NCBI RefSeq assembly: GCF_020177335.1
Contig: NZ_JAIVMG010000001.1
Location: 620,001 to 684,000 of the forward strand
DNA length: 64,000 nucleotides
Direction: 5' to 3'
DNA from: Stappia indica
Lineage (GTDB): Bacteria; Pseudomonadota; Alphaproteobacteria; Rhizobiales; Stappiaceae
Program-made: the position numbers and the translations under genes
Part shown: piece after piece, positions 27,733 through 35,740 of the stretch
Layout of the letters: each line of letters opens with the position of its first letter
Numbering within the stretch: position 1 is the stretch's first letter
The notes under the pieces: generated by a model
What the model was told of the DNA's origin: nothing
Database searches by the model: none
The model's input: the letters and a program-made list of their open reading frames with translations, nothing else

Positions 27733-29150
27733 CGTCTCTCGTCCTCTGCTTGGCCGGCCGGTGGCTGGCCCGGCGCCGGCATCCCCTTTGGGGCCGTCGC
27801 GCGTTTGAGATAGGCCACCAGAGCCCTGCGCTCTTCCTGGTCGGTCAGGCGCTGTAGCGGCATCTTCGACCCCGGCGTCACCAGATCCGGACCGCGAGCG
27901 AAGAGATCCGACACGGTCTCTTCCGTCCAGATGAACCCGGCCTCTCGCAAGGCCTTCGAATAGGGATACCCGGGCAGGCTGCCCGCCCGCCGTCCGAACA
28001 GGCCATGGAGGGTCGGCCCGGCGCGGTTGCCATCCGCCGGCGTCAGCGTATGGCAAACCGAGCATTTGCGCGCGAACTGCCGCGCGCCCGGATCCCCGGT
28101 CTCGCCCACCTGAAACCGCCGGGGCGCGCTCTGCCCGCTGTCATCGAAGGCGACGCGCGGGTTCACCTGCCAGACGCTGACATGATCATCGAGCCCGACA
28201 TGTAAGGCCCGGCGGCCATCCCTGTTCAACGCCAAACCCCAGACCGGCCCATGCGGGTTGTCATAGGCCTCCAGCAGATGCCAGTCGTCGGTGGCATAGA
28301 CCCGGATCGCCCCGTCGCCACCGCCACCGGCAAGCCGGCGCCCATCGGCGGACAAGGCCAGCGCCAGCACCGGCCGCGTATGGCTGGCGAGCTGTTTGAC
28401 GATTTCGCCGCTCAAAGGATCGAGCACCGCCAGCGTGCCATCGGCCGCGCCAAACACCAGCCGCCGGCCATCCCCGGTCAGCGCCAGCACGTTGACACCC
28501 CAGCCATGGCGGTACACCTCGCGCAGCAAGCCGCCGGTGGCCCGGTCGAACAAGCGGATGCCGCCATCATAGGCAGCGGTGTAGACCCCTGCCCCGTCCG
28601 GCGTGATCGCCACCGCGTTGACCGGGCCGCGATGCCCCTCAAGCCGGGGGGCTTCGACAAGCCTGTCACCGGCAAGGGCGAAGACCCGCGCGGTGTGGTC
28701 CCAGGAGGCGGCCACGACGAAGTTGCCATCGGGTGCGGCCCGCACCTGGATCAGCTTTTCCTCGCCGGTGTCGACCCGGTCCAGCACCTGCCCCGTCCCC
28801 AACCCCCAGAGCAGGATGGCGCCATCGTCGCCAACGGACACCGCCCGGTCTGCGGGGAGGAAACGGACATCGTTCACCGGTGCGTCATGACCGATCAGGC
28901 GATGGACCACGCCCGCGCCCTGATCCTGCCGCTGCCAGAGGATGACCGAATAATCGAAGGAGGCGGACAAGGCCCGGGTCTCGTCCCGCGACAGGACGAT
29001 GGACTTGACCGGTCCGCCATGACCCTCAAGCCGGCCGGACCACTCCGCCGCCACCACCGCGGTCGGCGCCTGCGACACGACGAGTGCGGCGGCAGCCGAG
29101 GCAAAGGCCGCCCGGGCAAACCGTCCAGCCAGGGGCGCGGCCCGCCACAT
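27729..29150 (-). CDS. WD40 beta-propeller fused to cytochrome c
   Basis: A 473-aa exported protein. The signal peptide covers about 1-35 (AVVAA). Residues 40-330 form about seven WD40-like blades (for example GHGGPVKSIVLSRDETRALS, GHDAPVNDVRFLPADRAVS, GHRGPVNAVAITPDG, HTRPVLALALSADGRRLAG). The C-terminal 345-460 is a class I cytochrome c with CSVCH (Cys363, Cys366, His367) and the sixth ligand Met430 in TPGSKMPLQRL. It begins 5 bp after the fdh gamma stop. The likely role is a periplasmic electron carrier docked by a propeller, either an alternative outlet from FDH or a partner in assembly; this is inferred from position. Confidence 0.92.
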   Translation of the reverse strand: MWRAAPLAGRFARAAFASAAAALVVSQAPTAVVAAEWSGRLEGHGGPVKSIVLSRDETRALSASFDYSVILWQRQDQGAGVVHRLIGHDAPVNDVRFLPADRAVSVGDDGAILLWGLGTGQVLDRVDTGEEKLIQVRAAPDGNFVVAASWDHTARVFALAGDRLVEAPRLEGHRGPVNAVAITPDGAGVYTAAYDGGIRLFDRATGGLLREVYRHGWGVNVLALTGDGRRLVFGAADGTLAVLDPLSGEIVKQLASHTRPVLALALSADGRRLAGGGGDGAIRVYATDDWHLLEAYDNPHGPVWGLALNRDGRRALHVGLDDHVSVWQVNPRVAFDDSGQSAPRRFQVGETGDPGARQFARKCSVCHTLTPADGNRAGPTLHGLFGRRAGSLPGYPYSKALREAGFIWTEETVSDLFARGPDLVTPGSKMPLQRLTDQEERRALVAYLKRATAPKGMPAPGQPPAGQAEDERR

Positions 29151-29155
29151 GCGCG

Positions 29156-30313
29156 CTACTCCGCCGCCTGTGTCGCGCCCGTGCCGGCGCCCTTCTGACG
29201 TGCCAGCACCTCTTCCACCCAGAGCGAATGGTGCTCCCTCGCCCAGTTGAGATCGACCTCACCGGACCCCATCGCATCAAACGCGCCCTCCATACCGAGG
29301 GAGCCGATGTAGATGTGGCCGATGATCACACAGATCAGCACGACGCTCATGATCGAGTGCCAGAGGCTGGCGAGCTGCTGCTCCTGCACCACGGTCAGCG
29401 GCACCGGCAGGCTGGCGCCGAACAGGCTGTTGATCACCTCGAACGTCCCGCCGAAGAAATGAGTGGTGTAAGGGAACAGCAACGACCAGCCGGACAGGGA
29501 AATGGAGAGGCCGACCAGGACCGTCGCCCAGAAGATCAGCTTCTGTCCGGCGTTGAACTTCTTCGCCGGCGGATGAAGGCGCTTGGAAAAGAGACCGCCG
29601 GCCTGCAGGATCCACTTTATGTCGGTCCGGTCCGGCAGGTTATGGCGCACCCACATCAGGAAGATGAGAGCCAGACCGGCCATGAAGGCAAAGGCCAGAT
29701 AGTTGTGCAGATACTTGCCCAAGGCGGTGACGGCGCCAAAGGCATCCGCGCCGATGACCGGTAGCAGGACATAGCGCCCGTACATCACGTTGAGCCCGGT
29801 CAGCGCCAGAATGATGAAGGAGGTGGCCAGCAGCCAGTGCCCGAAACGCTCGACCGCCAGAAAGCGGGTGATGGTCCGCTCGCTGCGGCCATGCTCGATG
29901 CGGATACGGCCGCGAATGGCGAAGAACAGCGCCAGGATCACGATCATCGCCAGCAAGGCCCAGCTGGCATAAAGCGCCAGCGGACCATTGCGCACCGCCC
30001 GCCACAGCTCGCCCTCGGACTGCACCAGCGTCGCGGCCTTCTTGTCCGGGATCGATACCTTGCCATCCGCCCCCTGGCGCACCGCCCGCCAGAAATCGGA
30101 ATCCGACGTGGTCCCGAGGGTGTTGCCCGGCACCATGCCGCCGGTGGGGGACGCTGCCGCCGGCACCTCTTTGGTGCCCTGCTGGGCCAGCGCCGACCCG
30201 CCCTGCCCAATGGCAAACACCATCGCCGACAGCACCAGAACCAGGGCCGCAATCCCACGCCACGCCCAACGCCCTTTGCTGGCTCCGGTACATCCGTTCC
30301 GCATTCTCAGCAT
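29156..30313 (-). CDS. fdhC: Formate dehydrogenase gamma subunit (cytochrome b556)
   Basis: A 385-aa membrane subunit that anchors FDH and passes electrons to quinone. It has an N-terminal signal-like helix (about 16-36), a periplasmic stretch of ~75 residues with FWRAVRQGADGKVS and a related LWRAVRNG, and four further helices (about 115-136, 155-177, 198-222, 262-286, with a last one near 318-340). Haem-ligand histidines occur in ERFGHWLLATSF, KYLHNYLAFAFMAG and HSIMSVVLICVIIGHIYIG. The extended periplasmic N terminus is usual for the FDH3/FdoI-like gamma of this clade. The operon order is beta, lipoprotein, gamma, WD40-cytochrome c. Confidence 0.95.
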   Translation of the reverse strand: MLRMRNGCTGASKGRWAWRGIAALVLVLSAMVFAIGQGGSALAQQGTKEVPAAASPTGGMVPGNTLGTTSDSDFWRAVRQGADGKVSIPDKKAATLVQSEGELWRAVRNGPLALYASWALLAMIVILALFFAIRGRIRIEHGRSERTITRFLAVERFGHWLLATSFIILALTGLNVMYGRYVLLPVIGADAFGAVTALGKYLHNYLAFAFMAGLALIFLMWVRHNLPDRTDIKWILQAGGLFSKRLHPPAKKFNAGQKLIFWATVLVGLSISLSGWSLLFPYTTHFFGGTFEVINSLFGASLPVPLTVVQEQQLASLWHSIMSVVLICVIIGHIYIGSLGMEGAFDAMGSGEVDLNWAREHHSLWVEEVLARQKGAGTGATQAAE

Positions 30314-30431
30314 TCCTTACCTTCCGCCGCACCCGACAGGACCACCGCCAAATGGCCACGCCTTGCATCGGCTGACGTCGACAGCGCTGCCTCCCGGGCC
30401 GGCGTGTCCGGCGCAAATGGGGCGCAAATGG

Positions 30432-30629
30432 CTAGAACCGCTGGCGCTCGCCGCGCTGGCGCAACTCCCGGCGTTGTTCCTCGGTCAGTTCGGTATCGCT
30501 GGCCCCGGCGTAGACGCCCTTTTCCAGTCCGAGAACACGGTTCTGCTCATCTTCGCGGCAGCCCGGCACGGCTGCCAGAAGCACGCCGGCCAGCGCAAGC
30601 ACCGGCCACGGTCCCAAACCCGATCTCAC
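30432..30629 (-). CDS. Small lipoprotein of the formate dehydrogenase operon
   Basis: A 65-aa protein starting at a GTG preceded by AAAGGAG. The N terminus SGLGPWPVLALAGVLLAAVPGC ends in a lipobox cysteine (VPGC); cut here to its key residues, the acceptor is Cys24. The mature 42 residues are charged, with LTEEQRRELRQRGERQRF at the end. It lies between the beta and gamma genes, separated by 118 and 156 bp. No family name is known to me. A lipid-anchored helix beside a periplasmic dehydrogenase suggests a stabilising or assembly part. Confidence 0.7.
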   Translation of the reverse strand: MRSGLGPWPVLALAGVLLAAVPGCREDEQNRVLGLEKGVYAGASDTELTEEQRRELRQRGERQRF

Positions 30630-30785
30630 CCGGATCGCTCCTTTTGCCAAATCCGCTTTCCGGTGGGCACCTGTGATGGCGCCCGCCCGAGGACAGGCAG
30701 GGGCAACCCGACAGGCCGCCCCGGCATCTGGCCTCACGGCTGCCGGACCAAGCATCCCCAAGCCTTTTCAGGGATCGCCCGCCCC

Positions 30786-31385
30786 CTAGATGTTACCGGC
30801 CTTCTGTTCGTAGGCGGTGCCCCAGCCCCAGGCGCCGGAGCCAAACCCACGGGCAACGATGCGCTCGCGGTAGATCGCCGAAACCACATCGCCATCGCCG
30901 GCCAGAAGCGCCTTGGTCGAACACATCTCGGCACAGAGCGGCAGTTTGCCCTCGGCCAGACGGTTGCGGCCGTATTTGGCGTATTCGGCCGAGGAATTGT
31001 CCGCCTCCGGCCCGCCGGCGCAGAAGGTGCATTTGTCCATCTTGCCGCGCGAGCCGAAATTGCCGGCCTGCGGATACTGAGGCGCGCCGAAGGGACAGGC
31101 GTAGAAGCAGTAGCCGCAGCCGATACACAGATCCTTGGAGTGCAGCACCACCCCTTCATCGGTCTGATAGAAGCAATCGACCGGACAGACCGCCATGCAG
31201 GGCGCGTCCGAGCAATGCATGCAGGCCACCGAGATGGAGCGCTCACCCGGCTTGCCGTCCTGGATGGTAACCACCCGGCGCCGGTTGATGCCCCAGGGCA
31301 CCTCATGCTCGTTCTTGCAGGCAGTGACGCAGGCGTTGCACTCGATGCAGCGCTCGGCGTCGCAGAGGAATTTCATCCGTGCCAT
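30786..31385 (-). CDS. fdhB: Formate dehydrogenase beta subunit (4Fe-4S protein)
   Basis: A 199-aa electron-transfer subunit with four [4Fe-4S] clusters. The cysteine groups are CIECNACVTACKNEH, CMHCSDAPCMAVCPVDC, CIGCGYCFYACPFGAP and the split set CTFCAGG with CAEMC. The order and the short length match the FDH3 type of beta subunit. It lacks an export signal and must cross the membrane with the Tat-exported alpha subunit. It starts 12 bp after the alpha stop. The C terminus GSGAWGWGTAYEQKAGNI has no membrane helix, so anchoring is by gamma. Confidence 0.96.
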   Translation of the reverse strand: MARMKFLCDAERCIECNACVTACKNEHEVPWGINRRRVVTIQDGKPGERSISVACMHCSDAPCMAVCPVDCFYQTDEGVVLHSKDLCIGCGYCFYACPFGAPQYPQAGNFGSRGKMDKCTFCAGGPEADNSSAEYAKYGRNRLAEGKLPLCAEMCSTKALLAGDGDVVSAIYRERIVARGFGSGAWGWGTAYEQKAGNI

Positions 31386-31397
31386 GATCTGCTCCCC

Positions 31398-34271
31398 TTA
31401 CGCCGCGCGCTCGATACGGCACAGCGTGGCCTTGGTTTCCTGCATCTGGGTGACGGAATCGTAGCCGTAGGTCTGCGCCGTGTTCGACGCCTCGCCCAAC
31501 ACATAAGGGTCCGCCCCCTTCGGGTATTTCGACCTGCGGTCCTCGCCCTGGAAATGACCGCCGAAGTGGAACGGCATGAAGGCAACGCCCTCGCCGACCC
31601 GCTCGGTCACCATCGCCATCACCTTGACCTTGCCGCCTTCCGGCCCATGCACCCAGACCATCTCGCCATCGCGAATGCCCAGGTTGTTGGCATCGCGCGG
31701 ATTGATCTCGACAAACATGTCCTGCTGCAGCTCGGCCAGCCACGGGTTGGACCGGGTTTCGTCGCCGCCGCCCTCGTATTCGACCAGCCGCCCCGACGTC
31801 AGGATCATCGGGAACTCGCCCGAGAAGTCCTTTTCCTGGATCGACTTGTAGGCGGTCGGCAGACGCCAGAACACCTTGTCGTCATAGGTGGCATATTTGT
31901 CGAGCAGGTCGCGCCGGTTGGTGTAGAGCGGCTCCCGGTGCAGCGGCACCGGGTCGGGGAAAGTCCAGACCACCACACGCGCCTTGGCATTGCCGAAGGG
32001 CGCGCAGCCGTGCTTGATCGCGACCCGTTGGATACCGCCGGACAGGTCGGTCTTCCAGTTGGTCTTCTCCCCGGCCACCGCGTCGATGGCGGCCCGCTCC
32101 TCGTCGGTCAAGTCACCGTCCCAGCCAAGCTTCTGCAGCATGGCCATGGTGAACTCCGGATAGCCATCCTCGATTTCCGAGCCGGCCGACCAGGAGCCTT
32201 CGGCCAGAAGGTTGTCGCCATCGCGTTCGGTACCGAAGCGGGCGCGGAAGGTCAGACCGCCCTCGGCCACCGACTTGGACGGATCGTAGAGGATCGGCGT
32301 GCCCGGATGCTTCATCTCCGCCGTCCCCCAGCAGGGCCAGGGCATGCCGTAATAATCGCCGTCGCACGGCCCGCCGCGCGCCTCCAGCGTGGTGCGGTCG
32401 AATGTGTGCTGATTGGCCATGTGCAGTTTCAGCCGCTCCGGCGACTGGCCGGTGTAGCCGATGGTCCACATGCCGCGATTGAACTCGCGGGTCAGGTCCT
32501 CGATCAGCGGCTCCTCGCCATTCACCTCGATGTTCTTGAACATCTCGTCGGCAAAGCCGAACTTCACCGCGAACTTGTGGGCGATGGTGTGATCGGGCAG
32601 GGATTCGAACAGCGGATCGAAGATCGCCTCGCGCCACTGCAACGAACGGTTGGAAGCGGTGACCGATCCGTAGGTCTCGAACTGGGTGGCCGCCGGCAGC
32701 AGGTAGACATTGTCGGTACGGTCCGACAGCACCGCCGACATGGTCGGATAGGGATCGATCACGACCATCAGGTCGAGCTTCTCCATCGCCACCTTCATGT
32801 CCGGGAGCCGGGTCTGCGAATTCGGGGCATGACCCCACAGCACCATCGCCCGCACATTGTCCGGCTGCTGGATGTTCTCCTTGTCCTCAAGCACGCCGTC
32901 GATCCAGCGTGACACCGGAATGCCGGAGCTTTCCATCAGCTCCTTGGAGCCGAACCGGCTGAGCAGGAAGTCGTAGTCGACATCCCAAACCCGGGACCAG
33001 TGCTTCCAGGAGCCTTCCGACAGCCCGTAATAGCCCGGCAGCGTATCGGCCAGCACGCCGAGATCGGTGGCCCCTTGCACATTGTCATGACCGCGGAAGA
33101 TGTTGGTACCGCCACCCGCCTTGCCCATGTTGCCGAGCGCCAGCTGCAGCACACAATAGGCCCGGGTGTTGTTGTTGCCGTTCGAGTGCTGGGTGCCGCC
33201 CATGCACCAGATCACGGTGCCGGGCCGGTTGTTCACCAGCGTGCGCGCCACGCGCCGAAGCTGCGAGCCGGGAACGCCGGTCACCCGCTCGGTCTCTTCC
33301 GGCGTCCATTTCGCCACCTCCGCACGGATCTGCTCCATGCCCCATACGCGCTGGCGGATGAATTCCCGGTCTTCCCAGCTGTTTTCGAAAATGTGCCAGA
33401 GAATGCCCCAGACCAGCGCCACGTCCGTTCCCGGCCGCATCCGCACATACTCCGACGCATGGGCCGCGGTGCGGGTGAAGCGCGGATCGCAGACGATCAG
33501 CGGCGCGTTGTTCTCTTCCTTCGCCTTCAACAGATGCAGCAGCGAGACCGGATGGGCCTCGGCCGGATTTCCGCCGATCAGGAAGATCGCTCGGCTGTTG
33601 TGAATGTCATTGTAGGAATTGGTCATCGCCCCGTAGCCCCAGGTGTTGGCAACACCTGCGACCGTGGTGGAGTGACAGATCCGGGCCTGATGGTCGACGT
33701 TGTTCGTACCCCAGAAGGCGGCGAACTTGCGCACCAGATAGGCCTGCTCGTTGCTGTGCTTGGCCGAGCCGAGCCAGTAGACGCTGTCCGGACCGCTTTC
33801 CTCGCGGATCTTCATCATCTGGTCGCCGATCTCGTCGATCGCCTGATCCCAGGAGATCCGCTCCCATTTGCCGTTGACCAGCTTGGTCGGGTATTTCAGC
33901 CGCCGCTCGCCATGGGCGTGCTCGCGTACCGAGGCGCCCTTGGCGCAATGGGAACCGAGGTTGAACGGGCTGTCGAAGCCGGGCTCCTGTCCGGTCCAGA
34001 CCCCGTCCTGCACCTCGGCCAGCACCGTGCAGCCGACCGAACAATGGGTGCAGACCGATTTCTTGATCTCGACCTTCGCCGATGTCGGCCCGGCGGCCTC
34101 CGCCTTGCGCACCATGCCGCCCGTCAGGGCGCCGGCGGCGGCAAGACCGCCCGCCGCGAGACCGGAACGGCGCAGAAAGGCACGGCGGTCCATCGCACTC
34201 GTGCCGATGGCCTCGATTGCCGATGACAACCGGGTCCGACGGGCCGTCGCGCTCGTCTTCTTCCTCAGCAT
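31398..34271 (-). CDS. fdhA: Formate dehydrogenase alpha subunit, molybdopterin, Cys-type
   Basis: A 957-aa catalytic subunit that oxidises formate to CO2 in the periplasm. The Tat signal is DRRAFLRRSGLAAGGLA (about 28-44) after an unusually long cytoplasmic lead of 27 residues. One [4Fe-4S] cluster is bound by Cys74, Cys77, Cys81 (CTHCSVGC) and Cys109 (GSHCAKG). The metal ligand is Cys199 with His200 in ARICHSTT, in place of the selenocysteine used by enteric FdhF/FdnG. Molybdopterin regions include AIFLIGGNPAEAHPVSLLH and WCMGGTQHSNGNNNTRAYC. It ends in a dinucleotide-binding domain with MILTSGRLVEYEGGGDETRSN. AGGGAG precedes the ATG. It needs FdhD, the TorD-like protein and mobA/mobB/moeA products. 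Confidence 0.97.
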   Translation of the reverse strand: MLRKKTSATARRTRLSSAIEAIGTSAMDRRAFLRRSGLAAGGLAAAGALTGGMVRKAEAAGPTSAKVEIKKSVCTHCSVGCTVLAEVQDGVWTGQEPGFDSPFNLGSHCAKGASVREHAHGERRLKYPTKLVNGKWERISWDQAIDEIGDQMMKIREESGPDSVYWLGSAKHSNEQAYLVRKFAAFWGTNNVDHQARICHSTTVAGVANTWGYGAMTNSYNDIHNSRAIFLIGGNPAEAHPVSLLHLLKAKEENNAPLIVCDPRFTRTAAHASEYVRMRPGTDVALVWGILWHIFENSWEDREFIRQRVWGMEQIRAEVAKWTPEETERVTGVPGSQLRRVARTLVNNRPGTVIWCMGGTQHSNGNNNTRAYCVLQLALGNMGKAGGGTNIFRGHDNVQGATDLGVLADTLPGYYGLSEGSWKHWSRVWDVDYDFLLSRFGSKELMESSGIPVSRWIDGVLEDKENIQQPDNVRAMVLWGHAPNSQTRLPDMKVAMEKLDLMVVIDPYPTMSAVLSDRTDNVYLLPAATQFETYGSVTASNRSLQWREAIFDPLFESLPDHTIAHKFAVKFGFADEMFKNIEVNGEEPLIEDLTREFNRGMWTIGYTGQSPERLKLHMANQHTFDRTTLEARGGPCDGDYYGMPWPCWGTAEMKHPGTPILYDPSKSVAEGGLTFRARFGTERDGDNLLAEGSWSAGSEIEDGYPEFTMAMLQKLGWDGDLTDEERAAIDAVAGEKTNWKTDLSGGIQRVAIKHGCAPFGNAKARVVVWTFPDPVPLHREPLYTNRRDLLDKYATYDDKVFWRLPTAYKSIQEKDFSGEFPMILTSGRLVEYEGGGDETRSNPWLAELQQDMFVEINPRDANNLGIRDGEMVWVHGPEGGKVKVMAMVTERVGEGVAFMPFHFGGHFQGEDRRSKYPKGADPYVLGEASNTAQTYGYDSVTQMQETKATLCRIERAA

Positions 34272-34360
34272 CTCGTTTCTCCCTCAGTCGCGCGCTCAAG
34301 CGATCCAGCCGACGCGCCCCGGCGCCCCGCACAAGAACGGGCGCGCCACATGGTGTCGTT

Positions 34361-34564
34361 TCAGAAGCGGGCGCTGGCGTAGAACGCCTTCACATGCTCG
34401 GTCTCGCGATAGCCGGCCGCCGTCTCGGACGGCGTTTCGGCCGCCTGCGCGGCACCGCCAACCAGCGTCGCCGACCCGGCCACCGCGCCAAGCCCGGCAA
34501 GCTTGAGAAACCCGCGCCGATCCGCCTCGATACCGGCGTCGTGCCCGTTGTTCTTCCGCGTCAT
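34361..34564 (-). CDS. Formate dehydrogenase region Tat-target small protein
   Basis: A 67-aa protein whose N-terminal 40 residues are a Tat signal (EADRRGFLKLAGLGAVAGSA) and whose mature part is only about 25 residues (AAETPSETAAGYRETEHVKAFYASARF in outline, ending in F). This is the FDH-region Tat target family (TIGR02811-like). The ATG at 34564 has GAGGAG at 6-nt spacing; the longer frame includes MKIETIEETG and is possible. It sits between the chaperone and the alpha subunit. The tail may ride with the enzyme during export; function unknown. Confidence 0.88.
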   Translation of the reverse strand: MTRKNNGHDAGIEADRRGFLKLAGLGAVAGSATLVGGAAQAAETPSETAAGYRETEHVKAFYASARF

Positions 34565-34665
34565 GCCCGTCTCCTCGATCGTCTCGATCTTCATCCGTCG
34601 GCGTCTGACAACGCCAGGTTCATCACATTTCACGTCTCACTCCGGCTCACGCGCACCGCGCGCCG

Positions 34666-35361
34666 TCAGCCTACGGGACCTTCATCGCCCGTGGCCCGCT
34701 CCGACGCGAACAGCGCATCGGCCTGCTCTTCCAGATCCAGAAACACCTGTCCCAGCCGGCCGAGCGCCGGGTACAGCCGACCCGTGGTCGAAGCCGCCAG
34801 ATCCTTGAAGAAATAGGGAGCCCAGTTACCCAGATGCGCCCGGAAGAAATGCCCTTGCGCGGCAGGGGCGCCCGGATCGCCGAAGCTGCCGTCGATCAGG
34901 CCGGCCATGATCTGACACAGCGCGGCGATGTGATCCTCCGGCTCGCGCACGGACGGGTCGCGTTCGACGCCAAGCCGGCGCATCTCCTGGCGCAGCAACG
35001 CCAGCGGCTTTTCGTTGAGAAAACCGGTCAGGTAGTAGGAGGCGTAGGGCACAAGCTCGCCGCGCCCGACGCCGATGAACAGGTCGTGATACTCCCGCGC
35101 GGCCCGTTCCGGCGTGGTGCCGGCGGCCGCCGAGGCCAGATCGGACAGTGCCTCGCCAATCGGTCCGCCACCGCTTCCGGGCAAGGCGCTGACGACCGTC
35201 AGCCAGTCGCGCGTCACCGGCGCTTCCAGCGCGCTGGCGAGAATGCCATAAAGCGCTGCCCGGTCCCGATCTTCCGGCGCGATGCGCGCGGGATCAGGCG
35301 CAGGGACACGCTCCGGTGTCGTTATATTGGGCCCGTCGGGATTCATTGCTGCAGCCGTCAT
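34666..35361 (-). CDS. TorD/DmsD-like molecular chaperone for formate dehydrogenase
   Basis: A 231-aa cytosolic all-helical chaperone. Key stretches are DRAALYGILASALEAPVT, REYHDLFIGVGRGELVPYASYYLTGFL (the TorD E-x-x-x-LF-G...P-x-x-S-Y pattern, broken here for length) and EDHIAALCQIMAGLI (EPEDHI is the hallmark). It binds the Tat signal of the alpha subunit until the cofactor is in. It is the first gene of the FDH operon and lies right behind the promoter at 35384-35412. The ribosome-binding site is GGAGGAGGGAG; a second ATG five codons in is an alternative start. Confidence 0.92.
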   Translation of the reverse strand: MTAAAMNPDGPNITTPERVPAPDPARIAPEDRDRAALYGILASALEAPVTRDWLTVVSALPGSGGGPIGEALSDLASAAAGTTPERAAREYHDLFIGVGRGELVPYASYYLTGFLNEKPLALLRQEMRRLGVERDPSVREPEDHIAALCQIMAGLIDGSFGDPGAPAAQGHFFRAHLGNWAPYFFKDLAASTTGRLYPALGRLGQVFLDLEEQADALFASERATGDEGPVG

Positions 35362-35383
35362 TCAGACAGTCTCCCTCCTCCGT

Positions 35384-35412
35384 AGAATAGCCAAGCGGAC
35401 AAGGACCGGCAA
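35384..35412 (-). promoter_or_regulatory. Sigma70-type promoter of the formate dehydrogenase operon
   Basis: Read on the minus strand, TTGCCG (35412-35407) and TATTCT (35389-35384) are separated by exactly 17 bp. The predicted transcript would start near 35377, only about 16 bases before the chaperone ATG, with the ribosome-binding site in between. The -35 overlaps the palindrome at 35411-35424. Confidence 0.65.
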
Positions 35413-35424
35413 TTGAATTCAATT
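35411..35424. promoter_or_regulatory. 14-bp perfect palindrome, candidate operator of the FDH operon
   Basis: AATTGAATTCAATT reads the same on both strands. It overlaps the first two bases of the -35 element of the FDH promoter, the position expected for a repressor or a class II activator. It is not a match to the FNR box (TTGAT-N4-ATCAA). The adjoining 35425-35510 stretch is the most AT-rich in the neighbourhood. Confidence 0.55.
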
Positions 35425-35666
35425 TTGCGCTGCGGGCGCTAATCCCTTCATTTTCAAGATATTTTTCGGCTATTTTGGGAAATAAAGACAGACAATGACA
35501 CAGAATGCATAAGCGAAGGGGCACGCACATACTGCAACGCAACATCGCACCTGCCCTCGCACGCCGGAAGCTACGGATTCTTTCCCCTGAAAAGGCTGAC
35601 GGCCGGACCTGGGGCGGCGCCCGGTTCCGGCACGCAGGTGCCGCGACTCGCGGGCGAGACGTGAGC

Positions 35667-35695
35667 CCGGGCAGGTGCGCGATGCCCCTGCCCGG
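35667..35695 (-). terminator. GC hairpin downstream of the ApbC gene
   Basis: CCGGGCAGG pairs with CCTGCCCGG around an 11-base loop, 46 bp past the apbC stop. There is no T-run on the minus strand. The rest of 35425-35740 holds no gene I can support. Confidence 0.45.
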
Positions 35696-35740
35696 CGTCC
35701 CTATTTGATTTGTCGCCACGCCTCCTTCGCGTGGCGGGCC

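Noticed and set aside
29988..32912. A 974-codon open frame on the plus strand
   Set aside because: It covers parts of four well-supported FDH genes in antisense and has no recognisable domain; high-GC codon bias leaves the opposite frame open.
33000..34226. A 408-codon plus-strand frame inside fdhA
   Set aside because: Antisense to the alpha subunit; no motif.
35294..35719. A 141-codon minus-strand frame in the FDH promoter region
   Set aside because: Low-complexity start, no domain, and it would overlap the promoter and the chaperone start.
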